Part shown: positions 47,001 to 53,815 of the stretch, in pieces
Layout: every line of letters starts with the position of its first letter
Position numbering within the stretch: position 1 is the first letter of the stretch
DNA from: an uncultured Winogradskyella sp.
Lineage (GTDB): Bacteria; Bacteroidota; Bacteroidia; Flavobacteriales; Flavobacteriaceae
Assembly: GCF_947495255.1 (NCBI RefSeq)
Contig: NZ_CANLYI010000006.1
Coordinates: 124,001 to 188,000 of the forward strand
Reading direction: 5' to 3'
DNA length: 64,000 bases
Program-made: the position numbers and the translations under genes
Notes under the pieces: generated by a model
What the model was told of the DNA's origin: nothing
Databases searched by the model: none
Seen by the model: only the letters and a program-made list of their open reading frames with translations

Positions 47001-47922
47001 AGCAGGTGTTGATGAACATATTTGTGATAATTTGAGTTATGAAGTTGTTTTATCGGCTAATCAAGGTGATAGTTACTTGTGGAGTACTGGTGAAACTTCT
47101 CAATCAATTATTGTTAACCCATTGTCATCGACAACATATAGTGTAACAATAACACAGGGAGAACAAATAGATTCAGATTCAGTTACAGTTTATGTTGAAC
47201 CAAGTCCCGAAGTTGTTATTGAAAATGGTGAGAGTGTAGATATTATGAATGGAGACTTTATAACATTATCTGCTTCTGGCGCTAATACGTTTGAATGGAA
47301 TAATGGTGCTACTCAACCAAATATTGCAGTGAGTCCTTCTATTACAACTACATACGAGGTTAGGGGATATATTGGTGATTGTTATGATGAGAAAGCAGTA
47401 ACCGTTAATGTATTAAATCCAGTTATTGCAGATGCAGGAGAGGATGTTATAATATGTCCTGAAGAATTAGTTTCGTTAACAGCTACAGGTGGTGATGATT
47501 ATGTTTGGAGTACTGGTCAAACGACAGAAACAATTCAAGTCTCTCCTTCAGAAACCACTGATTATACAGTTACAGTGTTTAACGCTTTAGATTTTGATGA
47601 AGCAACAGTTAGGGTAGAAGTCGATTTAGATTGTACAACTCAATCCGATTTACCTACGAATGCTGATGAAATAGATTTAGATGTTTATCCGAATCCTGCT
47701 TTAAATGAAGTAAATATTAAATTAACTGGAGTATTTGAAGGATCATATATTCACATTTTTGATGTAACTGGTAAGTTGGTTAGTAAAATTCAAATTTTTA
47801 ACGATGAGTTAAATCCAACGACAACCACTACAATCAATATATCATCTCTACAATCAGGAATTTATTTTGTTAAGTTTTTGGACGAAACAAGGGATATAAC
47901 AAAGAAGTTAATTGTAAATTAA
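41032..47922 (+). CDS. Giant T9SS-secreted pectate lyase-like (PL1) repeat protein
   Basis: The 2296-aa protein starts with a signal peptide (helix YIVLLLFLLPNFISFA, cleavage before QQKAFPSAYGG). Residues about 32-480 form a PL1-type parallel beta-helix: ASGGRGGYVYHVTSL, STIVFDVSGIIDL, VTIAGQSAPVGGI, FIVRYLRLRPRQSGDD and IIMDHLSVSYGGDECIS. A Big_2-type Ig domain follows (about 480-566), then 23 Ig/PKD-like modules of about 71 residues (569-2200), each with a YLWSTGETT-like core. The end (about 2213-2296) is a type A T9SS sorting domain: DLDVYPNPALNEVNI, IHIFDVTGKLV, SLQSGIYFVKF, KLIVN. PL1 enzymes cleave uronate-containing polymers. The modules likely hold the catalytic domain away from the cell surface. 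Substrate and activity are inferred. Confidence 0.88.
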   Translation: MKSPNLLIGYPYSLRYIVLLLFLLPNFISFAQQKAFPSAYGGGAFASGGRGGYVYHVTSLLDDNSEGTFRWALAQPRPSTIVFDVSGIIDLTSWLTLGGSDVTIAGQSAPVGGITITSSTYQRFRGQDINNFIVRYLRLRPRQSGDDAFEFYGNSAGASNIIMDHLSVSYGGDECISLRGQGTHNVTYQRLLVAEAKTGSLFGDSATPGNSYDNSYLNSLFYNISHRTPNVATNGRVDIINNVTHNWQYRLSMVEGNTKLNHINNYYSLGSRNSLTGGGSQIQLNPLVSSYNNQIYTAGNIADKGAFTDPNANNEVLWVEFSSGAQTSYAPSSEFVSSPYTQVGVPMVIKSATDAYNDVISDVGANASLNADGTVTYYTDINDTDYLNIMSQGEGAFEAYEMYGSVRSWFSEQRYIDFVNSINSNVINSRPDNFYVSNPHIPETWFIANVPEGEDHNDIAPSGYTWLEEYLNSVDAPEVIIALENLEVTPSTSEIELSETLQLEVAFTPSNATYISGEWSSSDESIATVDENGEVSPVSVGNVIITFTTSDGEFLDSAEITVFPEALEASAGIDQQICEGESTTLEATGGTSYLWNTGETTAIIETTPEATSTYSVVVSDEYGQSEEVSVTVTVNENPLAFAGEDRTICIGESITLTATGGISYLWSTGETTESIVVSPLEDTTYTVDVSDDSCSSSDEVIVFVNELPEISVTEDLVIVEGESTILTATGNNNYLWNTGETTEFISVNPTVTTTYSVTTDGEENCSNTAFVTVTVIPEVIANAGEDVTICNGEVVTLTASGGSNYLWNTGDTVPEVIVNPNETTTYLITVEDDYGYSDTDEVTVFVNEVPEIIVTEDVVIVEGDSVTLSVSGSDNYEWSTGETENSITVFPLVTTTYSVSTLGANGCSSTVNVTVTVVPEIVAFVGEDITICQGETVTLNASGGYTYTWNTGDEGEEIMVSPNETTVYTVTAEDEYGFTDTDDITIFVNESPNLSVSDNIYVMIGDSATLVVSGADFYLWDTGETTNEITVTPDITTTYTVVGEGLNGCQTTSEVIVTVVEVLNANAGEDISICQGDTVTLNASGGVSYTWDSGETVATPSFTPTETTTYTVTVADGYGHTDTDDVTVTVIPVPIANAGEDQITCQGEPVTLSATAEGGDVFLWSTGETTPTITVNPLEDAVYTVEVSNSLCSHADEVSVFVLPIAELSISEDIVIITGNSTTLEVSGGESYLWSTGDTSGTIVVNPTETTTYSVINFSGNGCESTAEVTVSVIPQVVAYAGEDISICEEESITLNASGGGSYLWSTGETSASITVTPSETTIYTVTVSDSYGFSDSDDLIVTVNDLPNILVSEDIVIFEEESTNLTVSGADTYLWSNGETTASIVVSPIQTTTYSVIGYTFSGCQVIEEITVTVIPVVNAFAGNDIEICSGESITLIATGGSNYEWSNGEMNDTITISPTETTTYIVNVSDNYGNSDSDSVTVTVNDSPILTISENILIIEGESAILNVDGADSYLWSTGETLNSITVNPVETTIYNVTGYSENGCVITEEVTVTVIPQVIADAGSDTNICLGDSITLNASGGANFLWNTGENNSSITVSPIETTSYTVTVSDNYGNFDSDTVTIVVNESPTITTSENITILVGESTSLTANGAESYLWSTGEISNIISVSPSETTIYGVTAYSINNCEVYSEITVEVIPNVIADAGNDVVICEGESVTLNASGSIYYTWSTGEIENPITVTPSETTTYVVEVSDEYGTSAIDSVTVFVNELPNIDVVGNLTIFEGESTSLNVSGAESYLWSTLETSNTIEVSPIVTTTYTVTGYSSNNCEVTEEITVIVLPEFTVNAGSDLTICSGESITLTATDSASYLWNTGETTASITISPLETTTYNVTATDTYGNSDSDSVTVMVNDLPTINVSENVTILEGESINLSVDGALTYLWSTGESSNTITVGPTETTTYTVIGSTNSCDSLQEEVTVTVIPLFVASAGVDEHICDNLSYEVVLSANQGDSYLWSTGETSQSIIVNPLSSTTYSVTITQGEQIDSDSVTVYVEPSPEVVIENGESVDIMNGDFITLSASGANTFEWNNGATQPNIAVSPSITTTYEVRGYIGDCYDEKAVTVNVLNPVIADAGEDVIICPEELVSLTATGGDDYVWSTGQTTETIQVSPSETTDYTVTVFNALDFDEATVRVEVDLDCTTQSDLPTNADEIDLDVYPNPALNEVNIKLTGVFEGSYIHIFDVTGKLVSKIQIFNDELNPTTTTTINISSLQSGIYFVKFLDETRDITKKLIVN
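42736..47631 (+). repeat. Array of 23 Ig/PKD-like module repeats in the order A-F-(BA)3-F-(BA)7
   Basis: The period is about 213 bases (71 residues) over residues 569-2200. A modules open AxAGxDxxICxGE and have a YG-x-S/T-D stretch late. B modules open IxVSEDIVIxEGES and have NGC or NNC late. A keeps only the early Cys (11 modules) and B only the late one (10 modules), while modules 2 (from residue 640) and 9 (from residue 1136) keep both. The DNA copies are well diverged, so the array is old rather than freshly amplified. Confidence 0.9.
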
Positions 47923-47941
47923 ACAGAAATATATAACAAAA

Positions 47942-47978
47942 AAAAAGCACTTAAATCTATTTGATTTAAGTGCTTTTT
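47942..47978. terminator. Bidirectional terminator between the giant lyase gene and ugd
   Basis: AAAAAGCACTTAAATC pairs perfectly with GATTTAAGTGCTTTTT around the loop TATTT, giving a 16-bp stem with T runs on both strands. It lies between two convergent genes. Confidence 0.92.
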
Positions 47979-47999
47979 CCGTTAATAAAAATACTTCTT

Positions 48000-49379
48000 T
48001 TATTTCCCTATGGATGAGTATTCAAATCCAATACTTGTCATTTCTTCTTTGTCTAAAATGTTTCTACCATCAAAAATAAATGCAGGTTTCTTCATTTGGT
48101 TATAAATCTTTTGCCAATCGTATGTTTTAAATTCATCCCATTCTGTCATAATAGCAACGGCATGGGCATCTTTAGTAGTTTCATAAGGATCTAAGAACGT
48201 ATCAACTAATTTGTTGTTTTCTTCTTCCGATCTTGTATTTAAATAATTAAGATCAGCTTGTACTTTTTCACAGCTAACCTTAGGGTCATAAACAGCAATA
48301 TTTGCTTGTTCGTTTAATAAATGATCTGCAACATATATAGCAGCTGACTCTCTAGTGTCGTTGGTGTCTTTTTTAAATGCCCAACCTAACATTGCTATTT
48401 TTTTTCCAGAAACGGTATTATATAAAGTACTTATTAAATTATCAGAAAAACGTCTTTTTTGATGGTCATTTAAAATAATTACTTGTTCCCAATAATCAGC
48501 AACAGCGTTAAGGCCATAACTTCTAGCGATGTATACAAGGTTTAAAATGTCTTTTTGAAAACATGAACCTCCAAATCCAATAGATGCATTTAAAAACTTA
48601 GGTCCAATTCTAGAATCCATACCTATTGCCTTCGCTACTTCATTAACATTAGCTTCTGTATGTTCACATAATTCTGAAATTGCATTAATTGAAGAAATTC
48701 GTTGCGCTAAGAATGCATTTGCTGTCAGCTTTGATAATTCTGAAGACCAAACGTTAGTTCTTAATATTCTGTCTTGAGGCACCCAACTTCCATATACACT
48801 AGCTAAACTTTCAATCGCATCTTCAGATTCTCCACCGATTAATACGCGATCTGGATTCAATAAATCTTGAATTGCAGTTCCTTCTGCTAAAAACTCAGGA
48901 TTAGATAAAATACTAAAATTCACATCGCTTCCGGTATTGTGTAATATACTTTTAATTGCCTGGGCCGTTCTAACAGGCAATGTAGATTTTTCTACAACAA
49001 TTTTATCTGTAGTGGCAACTTCAGCAATATTTCTAGCACAAAGTTCTACATATTTTAAATCTGCAGCCATACCTTTTCCTTTACCATAAGTTTTGGTTGG
49101 AGTGTTAACTGAGATAAAAATCATTTCAGATTCTCTAATTGTCTCATCTATATCAGTAGAGAAAAATAGGTTTTTTCCTCTTGTTTCTTCAACAATTTCA
49201 GCTAATCCTGGTTCGTAGATTGGTAATTTAGATACATCTTTGTCGTTCCATGCAGCAATACGTTCTGCATTGATATCTACAATTGTAACTTTTATATGTG
49301 GGTTCTTTTTTGCAATTACGGCCATAGTAGGTCCGCCTACATATCCAGCACCAATGCAACAGATTTTTGTGATTTTCAT
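48000..49379 (-). CDS. ugd: UDP-glucose 6-dehydrogenase
   Basis: The 459-aa enzyme oxidises UDP-glucose to UDP-glucuronate with two NAD. It has the NAD motif [57 protein letters not shown] and the catalytic Cys in [10 protein letters not shown]. The length and the [13 protein letters not shown] block place it in the longer, animal-like UGDH branch, which is common in this group. It stands next to an epimerase gene in the same direction (156 bases apart), so the pair would supply UDP-GlcA and UDP-GalA for the exopolysaccharide. Confidence 0.95.
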   Translation of the reverse strand: MKITKICCIGAGYVGGPTMAVIAKKNPHIKVTIVDINAERIAAWNDKDVSKLPIYEPGLAEIVEETRGKNLFFSTDIDETIRESEMIFISVNTPTKTYGKGKGMAADLKYVELCARNIAEVATTDKIVVEKSTLPVRTAQAIKSILHNTGSDVNFSILSNPEFLAEGTAIQDLLNPDRVLIGGESEDAIESLASVYGSWVPQDRILRTNVWSSELSKLTANAFLAQRISSINAISELCEHTEANVNEVAKAIGMDSRIGPKFLNASIGFGGSCFQKDILNLVYIARSYGLNAVADYWEQVIILNDHQKRRFSDNLISTLYNTVSGKKIAMLGWAFKKDTNDTRESAAIYVADHLLNEQANIAVYDPKVSCEKVQADLNYLNTRSEEENNKLVDTFLDPYETTKDAHAVAIMTEWDEFKTYDWQKIYNQMKKPAFIFDGRNILDKEEMTSIGFEYSSIGK

Positions 49380-49535
49380 TGTTTTAAAGTTTATTTAGAT
49401 TTGAGTTGAATTTGTAAATGAATGCAAATTTGACTGAAATAAGTTTATTGAGGCAATTTTTTATACCAAAAACACTTTTTTACGATTAAGTATTATTTTT
49501 TTGTAAAAATAAGAACAATAGTTAAAAACAGGAAC

Positions 49536-50555
49536 TTAATTATAAAAGTTTTTAAACCAATCAATAAATGATTTTACACCATGTTTAATTGATGTATTCG
49601 GTCTATAATCGTAATCCTTGATTAATGCATCTACATCTGCCCAAGTTCGTTCTACATCTCCTGGTTGCATTTTCATCATGTTTTTAGAAGCTTCTTTATC
49701 TAGGTTAACTTCTATCTCTTTAATAAAATCTAAAAGTTTAACTGAATTGTTATTTCCAATATTATAAACCTTGTATAAGTTATTAGATTCAATTCTTGTT
49801 TTTGGAGATTTTTCAATAATCCTAACAACACCTTCTACAATATCATCAATATAAGTGAAATCACGCTCCATATTGCCGTGATTAAACACATTAATTGTTC
49901 TATTATTTACAATAGCATCTGTAAATAGAAACATTGCCATATCAGGCCTTCCCCAAGGACCATAAACAGTAAAGAACCTTAGTCCTGTAGTTGGTATTTT
50001 AAACAAATGGCTATAAGTGTGTGCCATAAGTTCATTACTTTTTTTAGTTGCTGCATACAAACTTATAGGATGATCAACGTTATCATCTGTAGAGAATGGA
50101 ATCTTTTTATTCATTCCATAAACACTAGAGCTACTAGCATAAACTAAATGCTTAATGTCGTTATTTCTACAACACTCTAAGATATTTAAGAAACCTACTA
50201 GATTAGAGTCTACATATGTTTCAGGATTTTCTAAACTATATCTTACACCTGCTTGAGCAGCAAGGTTACAGACAATATCAAATTTTTGTGATTTAAATAA
50301 TTTTGGAAGTTCTTCTCGGTCTTCAAGATTCATTCTTACAAATGAGAAATCATTCGAAGAACTATTACAAAGTGTATTAAATTCGGCGGCTTCATTTTTA
50401 TCAATACCTAACTCATTAAGTCTAGAGTATTTTAAGTTAACATCATAATAATCATTAATATTATCTAAACCAACAACACTATGACCTTTAGACGTTAATA
50501 TTTTTGAAACATAGAACCCGATAAATCCTGCTGCCCCTGTTACTAATACTTTCAT
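49536..50555 (-). CDS. NAD-dependent epimerase, probable UDP-glucuronate 4-epimerase
   Basis: The 339-aa SDR protein has VTGAAGFIGFYVSKIL for NAD binding, the block GLDNINDYYDVNLKYSRL typical of UDP-glucuronate 4-epimerases, AAQAGVRYSLENP, and the catalytic YAATKK with Tyr and Lys. LRFFTVYGPWGRPDMAMF and GNMERDFTYIDDIVEG are also standard. It should convert UDP-GlcA, made by the adjacent Ugd, to UDP-GalA in the cytoplasm. This fits a galacturonate-containing surface polymer. A related dTDP-glucose dehydratase role is less likely because of the DNINDYYD block. Confidence 0.92.
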   Translation of the reverse strand: MKVLVTGAAGFIGFYVSKILTSKGHSVVGLDNINDYYDVNLKYSRLNELGIDKNEAAEFNTLCNSSSNDFSFVRMNLEDREELPKLFKSQKFDIVCNLAAQAGVRYSLENPETYVDSNLVGFLNILECCRNNDIKHLVYASSSSVYGMNKKIPFSTDDNVDHPISLYAATKKSNELMAHTYSHLFKIPTTGLRFFTVYGPWGRPDMAMFLFTDAIVNNRTINVFNHGNMERDFTYIDDIVEGVVRIIEKSPKTRIESNNLYKVYNIGNNNSVKLLDFIKEIEVNLDKEASKNMMKMQPGDVERTWADVDALIKDYDYRPNTSIKHGVKSFIDWFKNFYN

Positions 50556-50641
50556 GATAATTAAGGTTTTACTTATTTCGTTTTCAAATATTAAAATTTA
50601 GTTTGAGAACTCTAAATTTTATTGTTATCAATTTCAACAAA

Positions 50642-51019
50642 TTAGATGTTTGTATACTTAATATCGAGGAGTGTCGCTAAAGAATCACAATTTTGAATTT
50701 TTAACTCCATTTCTTGCTCTTTGAAGCTATTTTCTATAAGGTATACCTTACAAGAATCTAATTTAGTTTTACTCTCTGAAAAATTCACGTTTCCAAACTT
50801 AACTAAGTTAATAATAGTAGCAGAATCTAATTGTTGCTGATTAATAAATTTAAAAGCCTTTTCTGAGTATTGAATTGGCTTAGAGCTTATGTTTTTTGTA
50901 GTTCTAGCATTAGGGCTATAATCACAAGAGGCATCTTTACCATTTAAAAAAAACATTAGTAAAATTAAACCAATAGCAAATCCGCCAAGATAGTAACCTA
51001 AACGATGTATAAATTTCAT
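50642..51019 (-). CDS. Conserved membrane-anchored protein, possibly DUF4258-containing
   Basis: The 125-aa protein begins MKFIHRLGYYLGGFAIGLIL with one membrane helix (about residues 8-25), followed by SCDYSPNARTTKNISSKPIQ and a mixed helical domain. I recall similar short proteins next to alanine dehydrogenase in flavobacteria, some labelled DUF4258, but I cannot confirm that assignment here. It is 48 bases downstream of the ald gene on the same strand and may be co-transcribed. The function is unknown. Confidence 0.7.
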   Translation of the reverse strand: MKFIHRLGYYLGGFAIGLILLMFFLNGKDASCDYSPNARTTKNISSKPIQYSEKAFKFINQQQLDSATIINLVKFGNVNFSESKTKLDSCKVYLIENSFKEQEMELKIQNCDSLATLLDIKYTNI

Positions 51020-51067
51020 AAATAAAAATAAGATTCCGTCAGTTCAATCGCAGTTGAGAACTGAATT

Positions 51068-52267
51068 TTAAAAAATCAGTAAATTAGCATCATTGTAATC
51101 TAAACCAAACCATTCTGCAACTGATTTATTAGTTAAAATGCCGTGGTAAAAATACAACCCATTTTTTAAACCTCGATCAAAACGAAGTGCATTTTCTATA
51201 CCACCATATTCACCAATTTCTAAAAGGTAAGGTGTGAAGATGTTACTTATAGAAACTGAAGCCGTTCTAGAATAACGTGCAGGAATATTTGGAACACAAT
51301 AATGTATTACACCATTATGATTAAATACAGGCTTATCATGTGTAGTAACTTCGCTTGTTTCAAAGCAACCTCCCATATCAATACTAACATCAATTACTAC
51401 TGAGCCAGATTTCATGTGGTCTACCATATTTTCAGTAACTACAATAGGAGCACGGTTTGTACCTCTAACTGCACCAATAGCAACATCACAACGTTTTAAA
51501 GCTTTAAGTAAGTTTTTAGGTTGCATGGTTGAAGTATAAATAGTACGACCTAAATTATTTTGAAGTCTACGTAACTTAGTAATTGAACTATCAAAAACCT
51601 TAACGTTTGCACCTAAGCCAATTGCAGAACGTGCCGCAAATTCACCAACAGTTCCTGCTCCCAAAATAACGACTTCTGTTGGAGGTACGCCATTAATGTT
51701 ACCCATCATTAAACCATTTCCACCATTAACATTAGATAGTAATTCTGAAGCAATTAAAATAGAAGCAGTACCTGCAATTTCACTTAAAGAACTTACAGCT
51801 GGATATTGTCCATCATCATCTTTTATGTATTCAAAAGCTAAAGCTGTAATTCGTTTTTTAGCTAATGCTTCGAAATATGATTTACTTTGAGTTTTTATCT
51901 GAAGAGCAGAAATTAAAAGTGTTTGCGGATTAATAAGTTTAATTTCGTCTAACGATGGCGGCTCTACTTTGAGTATAATAGGGCAGGAGTAAACCTTAGC
52001 AGTATCTTTGGTTACTTCTGCGCCAGCTTCACTATAATTTTTATCTTTGAAATTTGCACCTTCACCAGCACCAGATTCTAATAACACGCGATGTCCATTG
52101 GCCGTTAATGCAGAAACAGCATCAGGAGTTAAACAAACGCGACGTTCTTGAAAATGCGCTTCTTTAGGAATACCTATAAACAGCTCGCCTTTTTGTTTTA
52201 GAATTTCTAAAGTTTCTTCTTGAGGTAATAATTGGGCTTTGGTAAAAGGTGATAAAGATTTACTCAT
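51068..52267 (-). CDS. ald: Alanine dehydrogenase
   Basis: The 399-aa protein belongs to the alanine dehydrogenase/transhydrogenase family, which interconverts alanine and pyruvate plus ammonia with NAD. The N-terminal domain has IGIPKEAHFQERRVCLTPDA, with substrate-binding Arg and Lys, and ILKVEPPSLDEI. The NAD domain has VVILGAGTVGEFAARSAIGL. VIDVSIDMGGCFETSE and VPNIPARYSRTAS are typical of the family. It is longer than the classical Bacillus enzyme by about 25 N-terminal residues (SKSLSPFTKAQLLPQEETLE), a common feature in this group. The transhydrogenase alpha subunit is the alternative, but no beta subunit gene is near. Confidence 0.93.
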   Translation of the reverse strand: MSKSLSPFTKAQLLPQEETLEILKQKGELFIGIPKEAHFQERRVCLTPDAVSALTANGHRVLLESGAGEGANFKDKNYSEAGAEVTKDTAKVYSCPIILKVEPPSLDEIKLINPQTLLISALQIKTQSKSYFEALAKKRITALAFEYIKDDDGQYPAVSSLSEIAGTASILIASELLSNVNGGNGLMMGNINGVPPTEVVILGAGTVGEFAARSAIGLGANVKVFDSSITKLRRLQNNLGRTIYTSTMQPKNLLKALKRCDVAIGAVRGTNRAPIVVTENMVDHMKSGSVVIDVSIDMGGCFETSEVTTHDKPVFNHNGVIHYCVPNIPARYSRTASVSISNIFTPYLLEIGEYGGIENALRFDRGLKNGLYFYHGILTNKSVAEWFGLDYNDANLLIF

Positions 52268-52377
52268 CGAAGTTATTGGCTTTTGTTTACCATTGCAATA
52301 TAATGAATAACGTTATATAATTGGTTGTTAAATCTAAACTTCAAATTACAAATAAAAATTAAATAATTTTTAGAGTT

Positions 52378-52932
52378 CTAAAAATACTGTTTAACTTTTC
52401 CCCAAACACCTTTAGGTTTAATCATAAATTCTTCCTCGAGCTCTTCAAGGGTTTTGTCAGCAGTGTTAATTTTGTTGAACATTTTTGCTCTAATAAGATA
52501 AATTGAAGGGACCACAAGTACTAAAATTGGTAATAATACAACAAATGTACCCTCATCAATATTCCCAGCTTCTGCATTCCAGCTATTAACCCCTTGAAAA
52601 GCAAACATTACTATAGGTACCAGAATTGCATGATACCACCAATGTCTGCAAGTAAAAAACCAAATTACAAGTAGAATAAGAGGAATAAGTTTACTAGTAT
52701 ATACCCACATGGCATATTGTGCCTCTTTCCAAGCTCCACTCTTATAAGTAAATAAAAAAGTGTCCCAAACCTCTGTGGTCGGAACACTTTCGTGTAAAGA
52801 ATATAAAAGCGGGGTAGAAGCAATTATTGTAGCGATTATTGTTCCAACTACAGCACTTCTACTTAATCTTTTATTAGCCGTTTTTAATGAGCTTTCTGAG
52901 TTTCTTTTCAATTTTTGTAGTGGTTTGTCCAT
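52378..52932 (-). CDS. Integral membrane protein of unknown function
   Basis: The 184-aa protein has a basic N-terminus (MDKPLQKLKRNSESSLKTAN), about four membrane helices (near residues 27-45, 75-95, 99-116 and 130-148) and an acidic-to-basic C-terminal tail (DKTLEELEEEFMIKPKGVWG). I do not recognise a family. Its first 59 bases overlap, in another frame, the end of a 48-codon reading frame that has a strong promoter, so the two are probably co-transcribed and perhaps translationally coupled. Confidence 0.75.
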   Translation of the reverse strand: MDKPLQKLKRNSESSLKTANKRLSRSAVVGTIIATIIASTPLLYSLHESVPTTEVWDTFLFTYKSGAWKEAQYAMWVYTSKLIPLILLVIWFFTCRHWWYHAILVPIVMFAFQGVNSWNAEAGNIDEGTFVVLLPILVLVVPSIYLIRAKMFNKINTADKTLEELEEEFMIKPKGVWGKVKQYF

Positions 52933-53020
52933 CTAAATCAATAATGTTTGTAGCTTGTACAGTAAATAACATTCCTCCGAAGATAGCGATTGCCAATACT
53001 AGATTTTTTTTGTTTTTCAT
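52874..53020 (-). CDS. 48-aa small secreted or membrane peptide
   Basis: The ATG at 53018-53020 opens a frame of 48 codons: a signal-peptide-like start (MKNKKNLVLAIAIFGGMLFT, then VQAT) followed by NIIDLDGQTTTKIEKKLRKL and IKNG. It sits 26 bases downstream of the best promoter in the window (TTTG, 20-base spacer, TATTTTTG). Short proteins with this layout occur in flavobacteria and are easily missed by gene finders. It overlaps the next gene by 59 bases. The mature peptide, if cleaved after QA, would be only about 25 residues and basic at the end. The function is unknown. Confidence 0.6.
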   Translation of the reverse strand: MKNKKNLVLAIAIFGGMLFTVQATNIIDLDGQTTTKIEKKLRKLIKNG

Positions 53021-53046
53021 AATTCAAGGGATTTAATTAATTACAA

Positions 53047-53078
53047 CAAAAATAAAAGCATTGCTAAGTGCTTACAAA
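53047..53078 (-). promoter_or_regulatory. Full Bacteroidota promoter of the small peptide operon
   Basis: On the minus strand the -33 box TTTG (plus-strand 53075-53078) and the -7 box TATTTTTG (53047-53054) are 20 bases apart, both perfect matches to the consensus. The start site would fall near 53041, about 20 bases before the ATG at 53020. Confidence 0.7.
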
Positions 53079-53117
53079 TGTTAAATTGTTAAAGTCCAAT
53101 AAATTTTGAGACATTGA

Positions 53118-53134
53118 TTACGGTTTTACCGTAA
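53118..53134. repeat. Small inverted repeat upstream of the peptide promoter
   Basis: TTACGGT and ACCGTAA are perfectly complementary around TTT. It lies between the end of tsaE and the promoter of the small peptide operon, and could be a weak terminator stem for tsaE or an operator. Confidence 0.3.
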
Positions 53135-53173
53135 CTGTTGTGTAATCTTGTAGGAATATTAATAAAATTTTAA

Positions 53174-53638
53174 TTAAAATTTCACTGTTTTCATGGCTAT
53201 ATTTTTGGTTAAATGATTTGTGCTTATGGTCAACTTTAGGGATCTTATGTTAGTATCTAAATCAGTAATAGTAATTGTTTGGCTATCTTCTGGGATTAAA
53301 TCTTCAATACGCTCTGGCCATTCCATAAATAGCCAATGATTACTACTTAAATAGTCCTCTATTCCAAAATTATAGGCTTCATCTAGTGATTCAATCCTGT
53401 AAAAATCAAAATGATATACTTTATCATTAGGTAAAACATACTCATTCACTATCGAAAAGGTTGGGCTAGTAGCAACATCATTACTTTGCATTGCTCTAAG
53501 TAATGCATTAATAAATGTTGTTTTGCCAGATCCCATACTGCCATTAAAAAGCACAGTTTTAGAATCTAAGTGTTCTAACACACTTGATGCTATAGCGTCA
53601 ATATCTTTTAAATGGTATGTAAACTCAATTGTTTTCAC
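53174..53638 (-). CDS. tsaE: tRNA threonylcarbamoyladenosine biosynthesis protein TsaE
   Basis: The 154-aa ATPase is the usual length. It has the Walker A motif FNGSMGSGKTTFINAL (about residues 32-47), SPTFSIVNEY, VYHFDFYRIESLDEA and WLFMEWPERIEDLIP. TsaE works with TsaB and TsaD to make t6A37 in ANN-reading tRNAs in the cytoplasm. It lies downstream of porX on the same strand with 177 bases between, an order that I recall as common in this phylum. Confidence 0.94.
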   Translation of the reverse strand: MKTIEFTYHLKDIDAIASSVLEHLDSKTVLFNGSMGSGKTTFINALLRAMQSNDVATSPTFSIVNEYVLPNDKVYHFDFYRIESLDEAYNFGIEDYLSSNHWLFMEWPERIEDLIPEDSQTITITDLDTNIRSLKLTISTNHLTKNIAMKTVKF

Positions 53639-53815
53639 TATTCGATTATAATCTCATGGGAAGCAATGTTAATGATAAAATCTGACTTAACCAAGAAAAA
53701 CATGTATTTCATCGGTTTTTTTTGCGTTTTAAAGGGTTTTCTGTCATGATTTTGAAATCTTGTTTTATTCAAAAGCAATTGATTATTAGTTATATATATT
53801 AAAAAACCATAGAAT

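Noticed and set aside
42736..47631. Possible CRISPR or satellite array
   Set aside because: The 213-base periodicity is in frame, the copies are diverged at DNA level and encode Ig-like protein modules; there are no short identical repeats with unique spacers.
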